This document shows, piece by piece, positions 20,162 to 28,119 of a stretch of DNA of 64,000 nucleotides; positions within the stretch are counted from its first letter, which is position 1; each line of letters begins with the position of its first letter. Under the pieces are notes generated by a model that did not search any database, was not told the DNA's origin, and saw nothing but the letters and a program-made list of their open reading frames with translations. The position numbers and the translations under genes were made by a program. Source of the stretch: Streptomyces sp. Ru62 (lineage in GTDB: Bacteria > Actinomycetota > Actinomycetes > Streptomycetales > Streptomycetaceae); contig NZ_PQSU01000004.1 in NCBI RefSeq assembly GCF_002920615.1, positions 62,001 through 126,000 of the forward strand, written 5' to 3'.

Positions 20162-20218
20162 CTGACTCCACCTCGGTGATGTGGCTAACATCACGCCAGC
20201 ACGGCGATGTTGCCGTGC
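20162..20218 (+). promoter_or_regulatory. Promoter with operator dyad and 5' UTR hairpin before the TerB gene
   Basis: CTGACT at 20162-20167 and TAACAT at 20186-20191 form a -35/-10 pair with an 18-base spacer. A perfect inverted repeat GTGATGT-GGCTA-ACATCAC (20176-20194) covers the -10, a typical repressor position. About 5 bases further, GCACGGC-GATGTT-GCCGTGC (20199-20218) makes a 7-base-stem hairpin in the presumed 5' UTR, ending just before the GGAGG at 20225. No cognate factor is identified. Confidence 0.55.
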
Positions 20219-20235
20219 GGTTACGGAGGTGCGAC

Positions 20236-20931
20236 GTGCTGCCAGTACGGGGACGAGACGGCCGTGCCGCCAGGGCTGTGCGCATCCTGGGCACCCGCAC
20301 CGCATGGACACCCGTGGGAGACGGCGAGTTCTTCTGCCCCGGCTGCGGCGGCGACCGCAACTACCAGCGGCTCACCGGACGACGCCGGCTCACCCTGCTC
20401 GGGGTGCCCGTGCTGCCGCGCGGGACGGCCGGGCCGGTCGTGGAATGCGCGGCCTGCGGGCACCAGTTCGGCACCGAGGTGCTCGACCACCCCACCACCC
20501 GCCGTTTCTCCGCGATGCTCCGCGACGCCGTGCACACCGTCGCCCTCGCCGTGCTCGCCGCGGGCGGCACCTGCTCCCGTACGGCCCTGGAGACGGCCGC
20601 CGCGACGGTCCGCGCGGCCGGCTTCGCCGAGTGCACCGAGGACCAGCTGGCCGCCCTGGTCGACGCCCTCGCCGCCGACACCGGCCGGTACTTCGAGCAG
20701 CCGTGCGGAGCCGGGCTGACCATAGAGCTGCACGAGTCCCTGGACCCGCTGGCCCCGCACCTGGCCCCGGCCGGACGCGAGTCCCTGCTGCTCCAGGCCG
20801 CCCGCATCGCCCTCGCCGACGGCCCCTACACCCCCGCCGAACGCGACGCCCTCGCCACGGTCGGCGCGGCCCTCACCATCTGCTCCGACGACGTGACCCG
20901 GCTGCTGGCCGCGGCGCGTACACCGTCCTGA
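20236..20931 (+). CDS. TerB-like protein with N-terminal zinc ribbon
   Basis: About 231 residues. The N-terminal CPGC...CAAC arrangement, spaced by LTLLGVPVLP, looks like a four-Cys zinc ribbon. The rest is helical with SLLLQAARIALADGPYTPAERDALATVGAAL, a TerB-type repeat seen in tellurite-resistance-associated and metal-sensing proteins. GTG at 20236 is chosen because GGAGG lies 6 bases upstream. It follows leuA in the same direction after a terminator, so it has its own promoter. Function unknown; the tellurite label describes the fold, not a tested role. Confidence 0.7.
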   Translation: MLPVRGRDGRAARAVRILGTRTAWTPVGDGEFFCPGCGGDRNYQRLTGRRRLTLLGVPVLPRGTAGPVVECAACGHQFGTEVLDHPTTRRFSAMLRDAVHTVALAVLAAGGTCSRTALETAAATVRAAGFAECTEDQLAALVDALAADTGRYFEQPCGAGLTIELHESLDPLAPHLAPAGRESLLLQAARIALADGPYTPAERDALATVGAALTICSDDVTRLLAAARTPS

Positions 20932-20947
20932 TACTCCCGCGGGAGTA
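20932..20947. promoter_or_regulatory. Perfect 16-base palindrome TACTCCCGCGGGAGTA
   Basis: A perfect dyad with no loop, directly after the TerB stop codon and about 120 bases before the MMPL/LuxR chimera. Absence of a loop argues for a protein-binding site rather than a terminator. Its position fits the operator of a NarL/LuxR response regulator upstream of an MMPL transporter, and pieces of both such proteins survive in the next reading frame. Confidence 0.45.
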
Positions 20948-21068
20948 ACACCGCGGACGAGTCACCCCCGGCAGTAGCCCCCAACTCGCCCCCGAGCCCG
21001 ACGAACCCGCCCCCGCGCACCGGAAGTCTGGAACCGGACCAGACGACCGACCGGAGGGAGATTCGTCC

Positions 21069-21863
21069 ATGGGGGCCGCGAGGACAGACAGACGGCGCAG
21101 GCGGGCCGTGCCCTGGGCGGTGTTGGGGCTGTGGGTGGCCGCGCTGCTGCTCGTCGGGCCGTTCGCCGGGAAGTTCGGCGACGTCCAACAGAACCGGGCG
21201 GTGGACTACCTGCCCGACAGCGCCGACTCCACCCGGGTCGCCCGCATCCAGGACGAGCTGCCGGGCGGGCAGGCCACCGACCTGGTCCTCGTGTACCACC
21301 GCGACGGCGGGCTCACCGCCGCCGACCGGGCCAGGGCCGCCGGACAGATCGCCGAGATCCGGCGGACGTACCCGCTCACGGGCAGCCCCGCCGCCGTGCC
21401 GTCCCGCGACGGCACCACGCTTATGTACGCCGTCTCCAGCACACAGCCCGGCCAGGACGACGACAAGCGGGACGCGTTCGTCGAGGCGCTGCGCGCCGGC
21501 GCCTCCGGGTTCCTGGTCAAGGACACCCGGCCGGCCGAACTCCTGGACGCCATCCGCACGGTCGCGGCCGGTGAGTCGCTGCTGTCGCCCGGGCCGACGG
21601 CACGGCTGATCGCGCGGTTCCTGCGCACCCCGTCGGTGCCGGTGGCCGGCGGGCCGGAGTGCCTGTCGGAACGCGAGCGCGAGGTGCTCATCCTGGTCGC
21701 CCGCGGCCTCAACAACACCGAGGTCGGCGAGGCGCTCGGCCTCAGTCCGCTGACCGCGAAGACCCACGTCAGCCGCATCATGGGGAAGCTGGGGGCGCGG
21801 GACCGGGCGCAACTGGTCGTCGTGGCGTACGAGTCGGGACTGGTGACACCGGGAACGGTCTGA
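21069..21863 (+). CDS. Chimeric ORF: MMPL transporter N-terminus joined to LuxR response-regulator C-terminus
   Basis: A 264-residue open frame made of two unrelated parts. Residues 1-137 are the start of an MMPL/RND exporter: RRRRR, one membrane helix at about 14-34, then the first external loop (VDYLPDSADSTRVARIQDELPGG and MYAVSSTQPGQDDDKRDAF). From about 138 the sequence becomes the end of a NarL-type receiver (EALRAGASGFLVKDTRPAELLDAI) and a complete LuxR HTH (SEREREVLILVARGLNNTEVGEALGLS). The phosphoacceptor half of the receiver and eleven MMPL helices are missing. A deletion between two neighbouring genes, with its joint near 21477-21490, is the simplest explanation. GGAGGGAG precedes ATG 21069. 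Probably non-functional, since the HTH would follow the helix to the outside. Confidence 0.8.
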   Translation: MGAARTDRRRRRAVPWAVLGLWVAALLLVGPFAGKFGDVQQNRAVDYLPDSADSTRVARIQDELPGGQATDLVLVYHRDGGLTAADRARAAGQIAEIRRTYPLTGSPAAVPSRDGTTLMYAVSSTQPGQDDDKRDAFVEALRAGASGFLVKDTRPAELLDAIRTVAAGESLLSPGPTARLIARFLRTPSVPVAGGPECLSEREREVLILVARGLNNTEVGEALGLSPLTAKTHVSRIMGKLGARDRAQLVVVAYESGLVTPGTV

Positions 21864-21944
21864 CCGCGTACCGGGTGTCCGAGGGTCCGGGAGATCCCCC
21901 GGACGGAGTAAGAACGGCCCCGCCGATGCGGGCAGCATCACGGC

Positions 21945-23144
21945 GTGACCCCGCGCAGCCGCTCCCTCCTCACCAGCCTGGCGCTCCTCACCTCGCTCAC
22001 CACCGGGCTGCCCGCTCACGCGGCGGCCGCCGGCTGCGTCTCCTCGGTGCCGTACGTGTCCGGGCGGGGCGGGTACGCCGTCTACCGCATCCCGGCCGTG
22101 GTGACGACCCGGCACGGCACCGTCCTGGCCTTCGCCGAGGGCCGGCGCGACGGCGCGGGGGACACCGGTGACATCGACGTCGTCCTGCGCCGCTCCACCG
22201 ACGGCGGCTGCACCTGGGGCCCGCTGACCGTGGTGGCCGCCGGGCGGGGTCACACCCGGGGCAACCCGGCGCCCGTGGTCGACCCGCGCACCGGCGCGGT
22301 CGTCCTGGTCACCTGCGCCAACGACGGGAACGTGACCGAGGCGCAGATCATGCGCGGCGAGGTCACCCCGGAACAGGGCCGCCGGGTCCTCGTGCAGCGC
22401 AGCTGGGACGACGGCCGCCGCTTCACCGCCCCCCGGGACATCACGGCCCGGGTGACCCGGCCCGGCTGGCGCTGGTACGCCACCGGCCCCGGCCACGCCG
22501 TCGCCCTCACCCGCGGCCCGCACTCCCCCAGAGGGGGCACCCCCAGCCGTCTGCTGGTCCCCGCCGACCACTCCGCGGCCCCGCCCCCCGGCTCCCGGGA
22601 CACCGGCCAGGAGCCCAGGTACTACGGCGGACACGCCCTGTACAGCGACGACTCCGGCCGCACCTGGCACCTGGGGTTCGTGGACGCGGACTACGACGGC
22701 GTCACCAACGCCAACGAGACCAGCGCCGCCCAACTCCCCGACGGGCGCGTCTACTTCAGCTCCCGCGACCAGAACGGCACCGCCCCCGGAAACCGCCTCG
22801 ACACCTACTCCGGCGACGGCGGCCTGACCCTGCACCGCCCCTACGCCGTCCAGCCCGCGCTGAACGCCGTCCCGGTGGTCCAGGGCAGCGTCCTCCAGCC
22901 GCGTGGCCCGGGCGCGCCCCTGTTGTTCTCCGCGCCCTCCGTGCCGACCGCGCGCCGCGCCCTGGCCCTCTGGGCGAGCACGGACGCCGGCCGCACCTTC
23001 CGCAGGCTGCTCACCCTCTCCGACCGCCCGGCCGCCTACTCCGACCTGGTCCAGCTCGCCCCCGACACGATCGGCGTGCTCCACGAGACCGGCGTCCGGG
23101 GCCCGTACGAGTCCCTGGAGTTCCGCAGACTCCGCCTGCCGTGA
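21945..23144 (+). CDS. Secreted exo-alpha-sialidase (BNR repeat)
   Basis: A 399-residue GH33-like sialidase. A signal peptide covers about residues 1-28 (SLLTSLALLTSLTTGLPAHAAA). YRIPAVV is the sialidase F/YRIP motif carrying the carboxylate-binding Arg; Asp boxes read STDGGCTW, SDDSGRTW and STDAGRTF. It releases terminal sialic acids outside the cell. A short repeat-derived insert, HSPRGGTPSR, sits at about residue 195. GTG at 21945 starts it. It converges with an aldolase/ABC operon across a hairpin at 23192, which supports a sialic-acid use module. Confidence 0.85.
   Translation: MTPRSRSLLTSLALLTSLTTGLPAHAAAAGCVSSVPYVSGRGGYAVYRIPAVVTTRHGTVLAFAEGRRDGAGDTGDIDVVLRRSTDGGCTWGPLTVVAAGRGHTRGNPAPVVDPRTGAVVLVTCANDGNVTEAQIMRGEVTPEQGRRVLVQRSWDDGRRFTAPRDITARVTRPGWRWYATGPGHAVALTRGPHSPRGGTPSRLLVPADHSAAPPPGSRDTGQEPRYYGGHALYSDDSGRTWHLGFVDADYDGVTNANETSAAQLPDGRVYFSSRDQNGTAPGNRLDTYSGDGGLTLHRPYAVQPALNAVPVVQGSVLQPRGPGAPLLFSAPSVPTARRALALWASTDAGRTFRRLLTLSDRPAAYSDLVQLAPDTIGVLHETGVRGPYESLEFRRLRLP
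22522..22546. repeat. Short GC element inside the sialidase gene (copy 1)
   Basis: The core CTCCCCCRGAGGGGGCACC occurs here on the plus strand and again on the minus strand at 26247-26271. It contains a CCCCC/GGGGG hairpin. Here it is translated in frame as part of SPRGGTP within a loop of the sialidase. The two copies match at all core positions except the R. It looks like a small dispersed repeat that can insert in coding sequence. Confidence 0.5.
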
Positions 23145-23191
23145 GGGGTGCGGGCCGGCCGGTGACCGGGGCCGCGTCCGGGCCGTCGCCG

Positions 23192-23223
23192 GGCGGGGTG
23201 GCGGAGTCCGCCACCACCCCGCC
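23192..23223. terminator. Convergent hairpin between sialidase and aldolase genes
   Basis: GGCGGGGTGGCGGA pairs with TCCGCCACC-A-CCCCGCC (one bulged A) around a 2-base loop. It lies between the sialidase stop at 23144 and the aldolase stop codon starting at 23223, so it can terminate transcription from both sides. Confidence 0.7.
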
Positions 23224-24161
23224 TAGCCGTCGAGGCCGAGCAGGCCCGCCGCCGCCAGCAGCTTGCCGATCTGTTCGACCTCGGCACCGGACAGCGGTAC
23301 CTGCGGCTCGGCGGTCACCGGGCAGTCGATGATCCCGCGCAGATGCAGCGCCGCCTTGAACGCGCCCAGCGCGGCCGAGCTGCCGCCCATCCGCGCGGGG
23401 TCCCCGACGCCGGTGATCCCGAACAGCGCGCACAGCCGCTCCTGTTCGCTCCGCGCCCCCTCCGCGTCGCCCGCCCGGCACTGGCGGTACAGGCGCACAT
23501 AGCCGTGCGGGTCGACGTTGGCCAGGCCAGGCACGGCCCCGTCGGCACCCAGCGCCAGCGCCGCGTCGGTGATCAGTTCCGAGCCGGTCAGCACGCTGAA
23601 CCCGGGGTGGGCGCGGGCGCCGGTGACCACCTCCCGGAAGGCCGCCAGGTCCCCGCTGGAGTCCTTGACCCCGGCCAGTACGCCGTCCCCGGCGAGCCCC
23701 AGCAGCAGGTCGGCGGGGAGCTTGGTGTGCACGGCGACGGGGATGTCGTAGGCGATCACCGGGACCGGGCTGGCGGCGGCGATCCGGCGGTAGTGGTGGA
23801 CGATCTCGGACGGGTGGGTGCGGGCGTAGAAGGGAGCGGTGACGACGACGGCGCACGCGCCCGCCGAGGTGACCGCGGCGACGTGCTCCAGGACACGCGG
23901 GGTGGTCATGTCGATGGCCCCGGCGAGCACGGGCAGCTGACCGCCCACGTGCGCGGTCACGGCCGCCACCACCCGCTCGCGCTGCGCGTCCGTCAGGAAG
24001 GCCGCCTCCGAGGTCGAGCCCAGCAGGAACAGCCCGTGCACCCCGGCCTCCACCAGGAAGTCCACCAGGCGCAGCAGCGAGGGCACGTCCACCTCGCGTT
24101 CCGGCGTCAGGGGCGTGCAGACGGGCGGGACGACACCGGTGAGCGGGGTGGGAAGGGTCAT
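23223..24161 (-). CDS. DapA/NanA family aldolase (N-acetylneuraminate-lyase-like)
   Basis: A 312-residue class I aldolase of the dihydrodipicolinate synthase superfamily. GSTSEA at 48-53 is the substrate carboxylate loop, Tyr138 (AYDIP) the proton relay and Lys166 (GVKDSSGD) the Schiff-base lysine. The family includes N-acetylneuraminate lyase, dihydrodipicolinate synthase and keto-deoxy-glucarate dehydratase. I favour a sialic acid lyase because the operon is an oligopeptide-type importer facing a secreted sialidase. Its ATG overlaps the upstream ATPase stop by 4 bases. No nanK or nanE is in the window. Confidence 0.7.
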   Translation of the reverse strand: MTLPTPLTGVVPPVCTPLTPEREVDVPSLLRLVDFLVEAGVHGLFLLGSTSEAAFLTDAQRERVVAAVTAHVGGQLPVLAGAIDMTTPRVLEHVAAVTSAGACAVVVTAPFYARTHPSEIVHHYRRIAAASPVPVIAYDIPVAVHTKLPADLLLGLAGDGVLAGVKDSSGDLAAFREVVTGARAHPGFSVLTGSELITDAALALGADGAVPGLANVDPHGYVRLYRQCRAGDAEGARSEQERLCALFGITGVGDPARMGGSSAALGAFKAALHLRGIIDCPVTAEPQVPLSGAEVEQIGKLLAAAGLLGLDG

Positions 24162-25165
24162 TCACGGCTCCTGCGCGCTAGGTCTCGGGTCGGCTGGTCC
24201 TCCTGAACAGGATGGTGGCACCGGTAGCGGTGTCCCGGCCGTGACGCGGCCGAGAAGTCCGGCATCGACGCGGCGCAGACCTCGTCGGCCTTCCAGCAGC
24301 GGGTACGGAACGGGCAGCCGCTCGGCGGGCGGGTCGCCGAGGGGACCGGCCCGCTCAGCGGGATCGGGTCGAGGGGGTCCAGCAGGCCGGGCGTGGCCGA
24401 GAACAGGGCGCGGGTGTACGGGTGCCGGGCCGCGTCGGTGACCCGGCCGGCCGGGGTCTCCTCCACGATCCGGCCCAGGTACATGGTGATCACCCGGTCG
24501 CTCATCCGCCGGACCGTCTGGATGTCGTGCGAGACGAACACCAGGGCCAGACCGAGGCGGTCCTTCAGGTCGAGCAGCAGGTTGAGGATCTGCGCGCGGA
24601 CCGAGACGTCCAGGGCGCTGGTCGGCTCGTCGGCGACGACCAGGTCCGGGTCCAGGGCGAGCGCGCGGGCGATGGCGACGCGCTGCCGCTGCCCGCCGGA
24701 GAGCTGCCCGGGCAGGGCGTCGGCGAGCGCCCGGGGCAGGCCGACGAGGTCCATCAGCTCCCGCACCCTGTCCTCCCGTCCAGCCCGCGTGCCGCGCCGG
24801 TGCACGTCCAGCGGATCGCGCAGGATCCGGCGGACCGTCAGCCGGCGGTTCAGCGCGGTCGACGGGTCCTGGAAGATCATGCCGGTGCCCGCGCCGACCG
24901 TGGTCCTGCGCTCGGCGGCCGGCATCGCCCACAGGTCCCGGCCCCCGAACGCCACCGTCCCGGACACCGGCCGCTGGATGCCCACCAGCACCTTTGCCAG
25001 CGTCGACTTGCCGCACCCCGACTCGCCGACCACCCCGACCGTCTCGCCGGGCGCGACGGAGAGACCGGCACCGGTCAGGGCGTACACCCGGTCCCGTCGG
25101 AACAGGCCGCCACCGCGCGCCCGGTGGACGACGTGCGCGTCCCGCACCTCCACGACAGCGCTCAC
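24158..25165 (-). CDS. Oligopeptide-type ABC transporter ATPase (DppF-like)
   Basis: A 335-residue ATPase. Walker A GESGCGKS is at 47-54, signature LSGGQRQR, Walker B LVVADEPTSALD, switch VSHD, and the C-terminal oligopeptide/dipeptide extension CPFRTRCWKADEVC with its Cys cluster. It is the second ATPase of a peptide-class importer whose other parts are the fused permease/ATPase, DppB-like permease and lipoprotein upstream. GTG 25165 overlaps the stop of the fusion gene by 4 bases. Confidence 0.92.
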   Translation of the reverse strand: MSAVVEVRDAHVVHRARGGGLFRRDRVYALTGAGLSVAPGETVGVVGESGCGKSTLAKVLVGIQRPVSGTVAFGGRDLWAMPAAERRTTVGAGTGMIFQDPSTALNRRLTVRRILRDPLDVHRRGTRAGREDRVRELMDLVGLPRALADALPGQLSGGQRQRVAIARALALDPDLVVADEPTSALDVSVRAQILNLLLDLKDRLGLALVFVSHDIQTVRRMSDRVITMYLGRIVEETPAGRVTDAARHPYTRALFSATPGLLDPLDPIPLSGPVPSATRPPSGCPFRTRCWKADEVCAASMPDFSAASRPGHRYRCHHPVQEDQPTRDLARRSRE

Positions 25166-27159
25166 CGCAGGGCCTCCTCGCTCTCCGCCGAGGCCAGTTC
25201 CACCGCCGGGTGGTGGCAGGCGGCCGTGTGGGCGGGGGTGCCCGCGAGGGCCGGGGCGGTGGTGTGGCACACCTCGGTGGCGAGCGGGCACCGGTCGGCG
25301 AACCGGCAGCCCGCCGGGAAGTCGGCCGGGGCCGGTACGACCCCCTTGATCTGGGTCATCCGCTCCTCGGCCGACTCCAGCGAGAGCACGCTGCCGAGCA
25401 GCCCGCGCGTGTAGTGGTGGGCCGGTGCCGCCACCAGGTCGGCGGTCACCCCGCTCTCCACGATCTGTCCGCCGTACATCACCACCACCCGGTCGGTGAC
25501 GTCGGCGACCAGCGCCAGATCGTGCGAGACCAGGATCAGCGCGAAGCCCAGCTCGGCCCGCAGCCGGAGCAGCAGCTCCATGACCTGGGCCTGCACGGTG
25601 ACGTCCAGGGCGGTGGTCGGCTCGTCGGCGACGATCAGACCCGGGTCGCGGGAGAGGGCCATGGCGATGAGCACGCGCTGGCGCTGCCCGCCGGACAGTT
25701 CGTGCGGACAGCTGCGCAGGGTGCGGTCGGGGTCCAGGCCGACCAGCTCCATGAGCTCGCGCGGACCGCGCCCGCCCCCGCGCCGGACGAGCTGCTTCAG
25801 CTGGGCCCGGACGGTCATGGCCGGGTTCAGGGAGGACAGGGCGTCCTGGTACACCATGGCCATCTCGTGGCCGAGGAGCCGGCGCCGCACCCGCGCCGGC
25901 TCGGCGAGCAGGTCCCGCTCCCGGAACCGGACCCGGCCGCCGACCCGGGCGCCCTTCGGCTGGAGCCCCATGACGGTCAGCGCGGTCAGCGACTTCCCGC
26001 AGCCCGACTCGCCCACCAGCCCGAGCACCTCCCCGGGGTGCACCTCGAAGCTGACCCCGGCGACGATGTCCACGCCCCGGTGCCGGTCCGGGAAGCCGAT
26101 GGAGAGGTGCTCCACGGCGAGCACCGGCCGCCCGCTCCGGTCCGGCAGCGGCCGGGCCCGGGAGCGCAGCCGCCGGGCGGCCTCGGCGAGACCGGGCAGC
26201 GGCAGCACCCCGCCGGTGCCGGGCTCCGGGGTCTGGAGCCGGTCCGCCGGCGGTGCCCCCTCCGGGGGAGCCTCCACCTCGCGGGGCGCGGGCGCCGCCC
26301 ACGCGTCCGAGACGCCCTCGGAGAGGATGTTCAGCGCCAGCACGGTGAGCAGGATCAGCAGCCCGGGGAAGACGGTCGCCCACCAGCCGCCGGTCAGCAC
26401 CATGTTCTTGCCGTCGGCGATGACACTGCCCCAGGACGGGTCCGGGGGCCGCACGCCCGCGCCGATGAAGGACAGCGACGCCTCGAACACGATGGCCTCG
26501 GCGACCTGGACCGTGCAGAACACCAGCACCGGCGCGGCACAGTTGACGGCCACGTGCCGCAGCACGATGTGCGGGGTGCGGGCGCCGATGACCCGTTCGG
26601 CGGTGACGTAGTCCTCGCCGTACTGGTCGAGCACATTGGCCCGTACGACCCGCGCGACGGGCGGGGTGAACAGGAACGCGACGGCACAGATCAGCACGCC
26701 GATCCCGCCGCCGAACACGGCCACCAGCACGGCCGCGAGCGCGATGCCCGGGAACGCCATCACCACGTCCAGGCAGCGCATCAGCGTCTCGTCCACCGCC
26801 TTGCGGGAGGTGGCGGCCAGCGCTCCGACGAGGGCGCCGACGGCGAGCGCCAGCGCGGTCGCGCCCAGCCCGATGGCGAGGGACCAGCGGGCGCCGTACA
26901 TCAGCCGGCTGAGGACGTCCCGGCCGAGGCTGTCCTGCCCCATCCAGTGCGCGGCCGACGGCGCCCCGGTCCCGCCGACCGGGTCCTGCTGGTCGAGCGG
27001 GTCGTGCGGGGCGAGGACGGGGGCGAGGGCGGCGACGACGAGGACGACGGCCAGGAAGCAGACGGCGGCCCTGGACAGCGGCGGCAGCCGGCGCCACCCG
27101 CGCAGCCGGACGCCGCCGGGCCGGGAGAGCCGCTTGCCGAGGTTCGCGCGCGTGACCAT
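25162..27159 (-). CDS. Fused ABC permease and ATPase (DppC-DppD type)
   Basis: A 665-residue single open frame. Residues 1-290 are a DppC-like permease with an N-terminal cytoplasmic arm, six helices and the EAA-type loop ERVIGARTPHIVLRHV. Residues 345-665 are a DppD-like ATPase with Walker A GESGCGKS at 383-390, signature LSGGQRQR, LIVADEPTTALD and the CRFADRC Cys motif. A Pro/Glu-rich linker at 290-345 joins them. The importer would thus use two of these fusions or pair with the separate ATPase. The linker contains the second copy of the short GC element (26247-26271). The start overlaps the upstream permease stop (TGATG). Confidence 0.88.
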   Translation of the reverse strand: MVTRANLGKRLSRPGGVRLRGWRRLPPLSRAAVCFLAVVLVVAALAPVLAPHDPLDQQDPVGGTGAPSAAHWMGQDSLGRDVLSRLMYGARWSLAIGLGATALALAVGALVGALAATSRKAVDETLMRCLDVVMAFPGIALAAVLVAVFGGGIGVLICAVAFLFTPPVARVVRANVLDQYGEDYVTAERVIGARTPHIVLRHVAVNCAAPVLVFCTVQVAEAIVFEASLSFIGAGVRPPDPSWGSVIADGKNMVLTGGWWATVFPGLLILLTVLALNILSEGVSDAWAAPAPREVEAPPEGAPPADRLQTPEPGTGGVLPLPGLAEAARRLRSRARPLPDRSGRPVLAVEHLSIGFPDRHRGVDIVAGVSFEVHPGEVLGLVGESGCGKSLTALTVMGLQPKGARVGGRVRFRERDLLAEPARVRRRLLGHEMAMVYQDALSSLNPAMTVRAQLKQLVRRGGGRGPRELMELVGLDPDRTLRSCPHELSGGQRQRVLIAMALSRDPGLIVADEPTTALDVTVQAQVMELLLRLRAELGFALILVSHDLALVADVTDRVVVMYGGQIVESGVTADLVAAPAHHYTRGLLGSVLSLESAEERMTQIKGVVPAPADFPAGCRFADRCPLATEVCHTTAPALAGTPAHTAACHHPAVELASAESEEALR
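26247..26271 (-). repeat. Short GC element in the permease-ATPase linker (copy 2)
   Basis: The minus strand carries CTCCCCCGGAGGGGGCACC, matching the sialidase copy at 22522 except for one position. It is translated as APPEGAPP exactly at the junction of the two fused domains, so its insertion may have removed the permease stop or reset the frame. Confidence 0.5.
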
Positions 27160-28115
27160 CAGGCCGCCCTCAAGCGTGGGTTGACCAGCAGATACAGGAT
27201 GTCGATGACGAGGTTCACGACGACGAACCCGGTGGCGGTGGTCAGCACGACCCCCTGCACGACGGCCGGATCGCCGTTCTGCACGGCGTCGATCATCAGC
27301 TTCCCCATGCCGGGCAGCGAGAAGATCGTCTCGATGACGACGGCACCGCCGAGCAGGTAGCCGACCCGCAGCCCGAGCACGGTGAGGGGATTGACGAGCG
27401 CGTTGCGCAGCACGTTCCGGCCGACGACGACCCGGGGCGGCAGCCCGCTCCCGATCGCCGTCCGGACGTAATCCTTGTCCAACTCCTCCACCACGGAGGT
27501 CCGGACGATCCGGGTGAGCTGGGCGGCGACCGGCAGGGACAGCGCGCACGCGGGCAGGGCCATGGTCCTCAGCCAGCCGGTGAGGGAGTCGGCGGGGTTG
27601 ACGTAGCCGCCGGTCGGGAACCAGCCCCGGTCCACGGCCAGGTACTGGATCATCAGCAGCGCCAGCCAGAAGCCGGGCGCGGCCACCCCGACCAGCGAGA
27701 CCACCCGGATGACCTGGTCCGGCAGCCGGTCCCGGTACACCGCCGCCGTCACCCCGCCCGCCAGCGCCGGCACGACCGCGAGCGCGAGACCGAGGAAGGT
27801 CAGCTGGAGGGTGAGCGGCAGCGCGGTGGTGACCTGGTCGACCACGGGCGCGCGGGTGAGGGCGCTGGTGCCGAGGTCGCCGTGGAGCAGGTCGCCGACG
27901 AAGTGGACGTACCGCAGGGGCAGCGGGTCCAGCAGCCCGTTGCGCTCCCGGAAGTCGTGGAGCTGCCCGGGGGTCGGCTTGGCGCCCTGGAAGAACGCGG
28001 ACGCCGGGTCGACGTCCGAGAACCGCATCACCAGGAACACGAAGAGCACGATGCCGAGGAGCAGGGGCACGAGCAGGGCGATGCGGCGCAGGAGGATCCG
28101 TACGACGGCCGTCAT
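27159..28115 (-). CDS. Oligopeptide-type ABC transporter permease (DppB-like)
   Basis: A 318-residue inner-membrane permease with the GsiC/DppB N-terminal ILLRRIALLVPLLLGI, six helices, and the coupling loop DYVRTAIGSGLPPRVVVGRNVLRNAL; GGAVVIETIFSLPGMG is the family signature near the C-terminus. It pairs with the permease domain of the downstream fusion. ATG 28115 lies 4 bases after the lipoprotein gene stop, so the operon is tightly packed. Confidence 0.92.
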   Translation of the reverse strand: MTAVVRILLRRIALLVPLLLGIVLFVFLVMRFSDVDPASAFFQGAKPTPGQLHDFRERNGLLDPLPLRYVHFVGDLLHGDLGTSALTRAPVVDQVTTALPLTLQLTFLGLALAVVPALAGGVTAAVYRDRLPDQVIRVVSLVGVAAPGFWLALLMIQYLAVDRGWFPTGGYVNPADSLTGWLRTMALPACALSLPVAAQLTRIVRTSVVEELDKDYVRTAIGSGLPPRVVVGRNVLRNALVNPLTVLGLRVGYLLGGAVVIETIFSLPGMGKLMIDAVQNGDPAVVQGVVLTTATGFVVVNLVIDILYLLVNPRLRAA

Positions 28116-28119
28116 GCCG

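Noticed and set aside
21069..21863. Chimera as a working membrane-tethered transcription factor
   Set aside because: The HTH follows one helix whose N-terminal RRRRR is cytoplasmic, so it would be outside; the receiver active half is missing.
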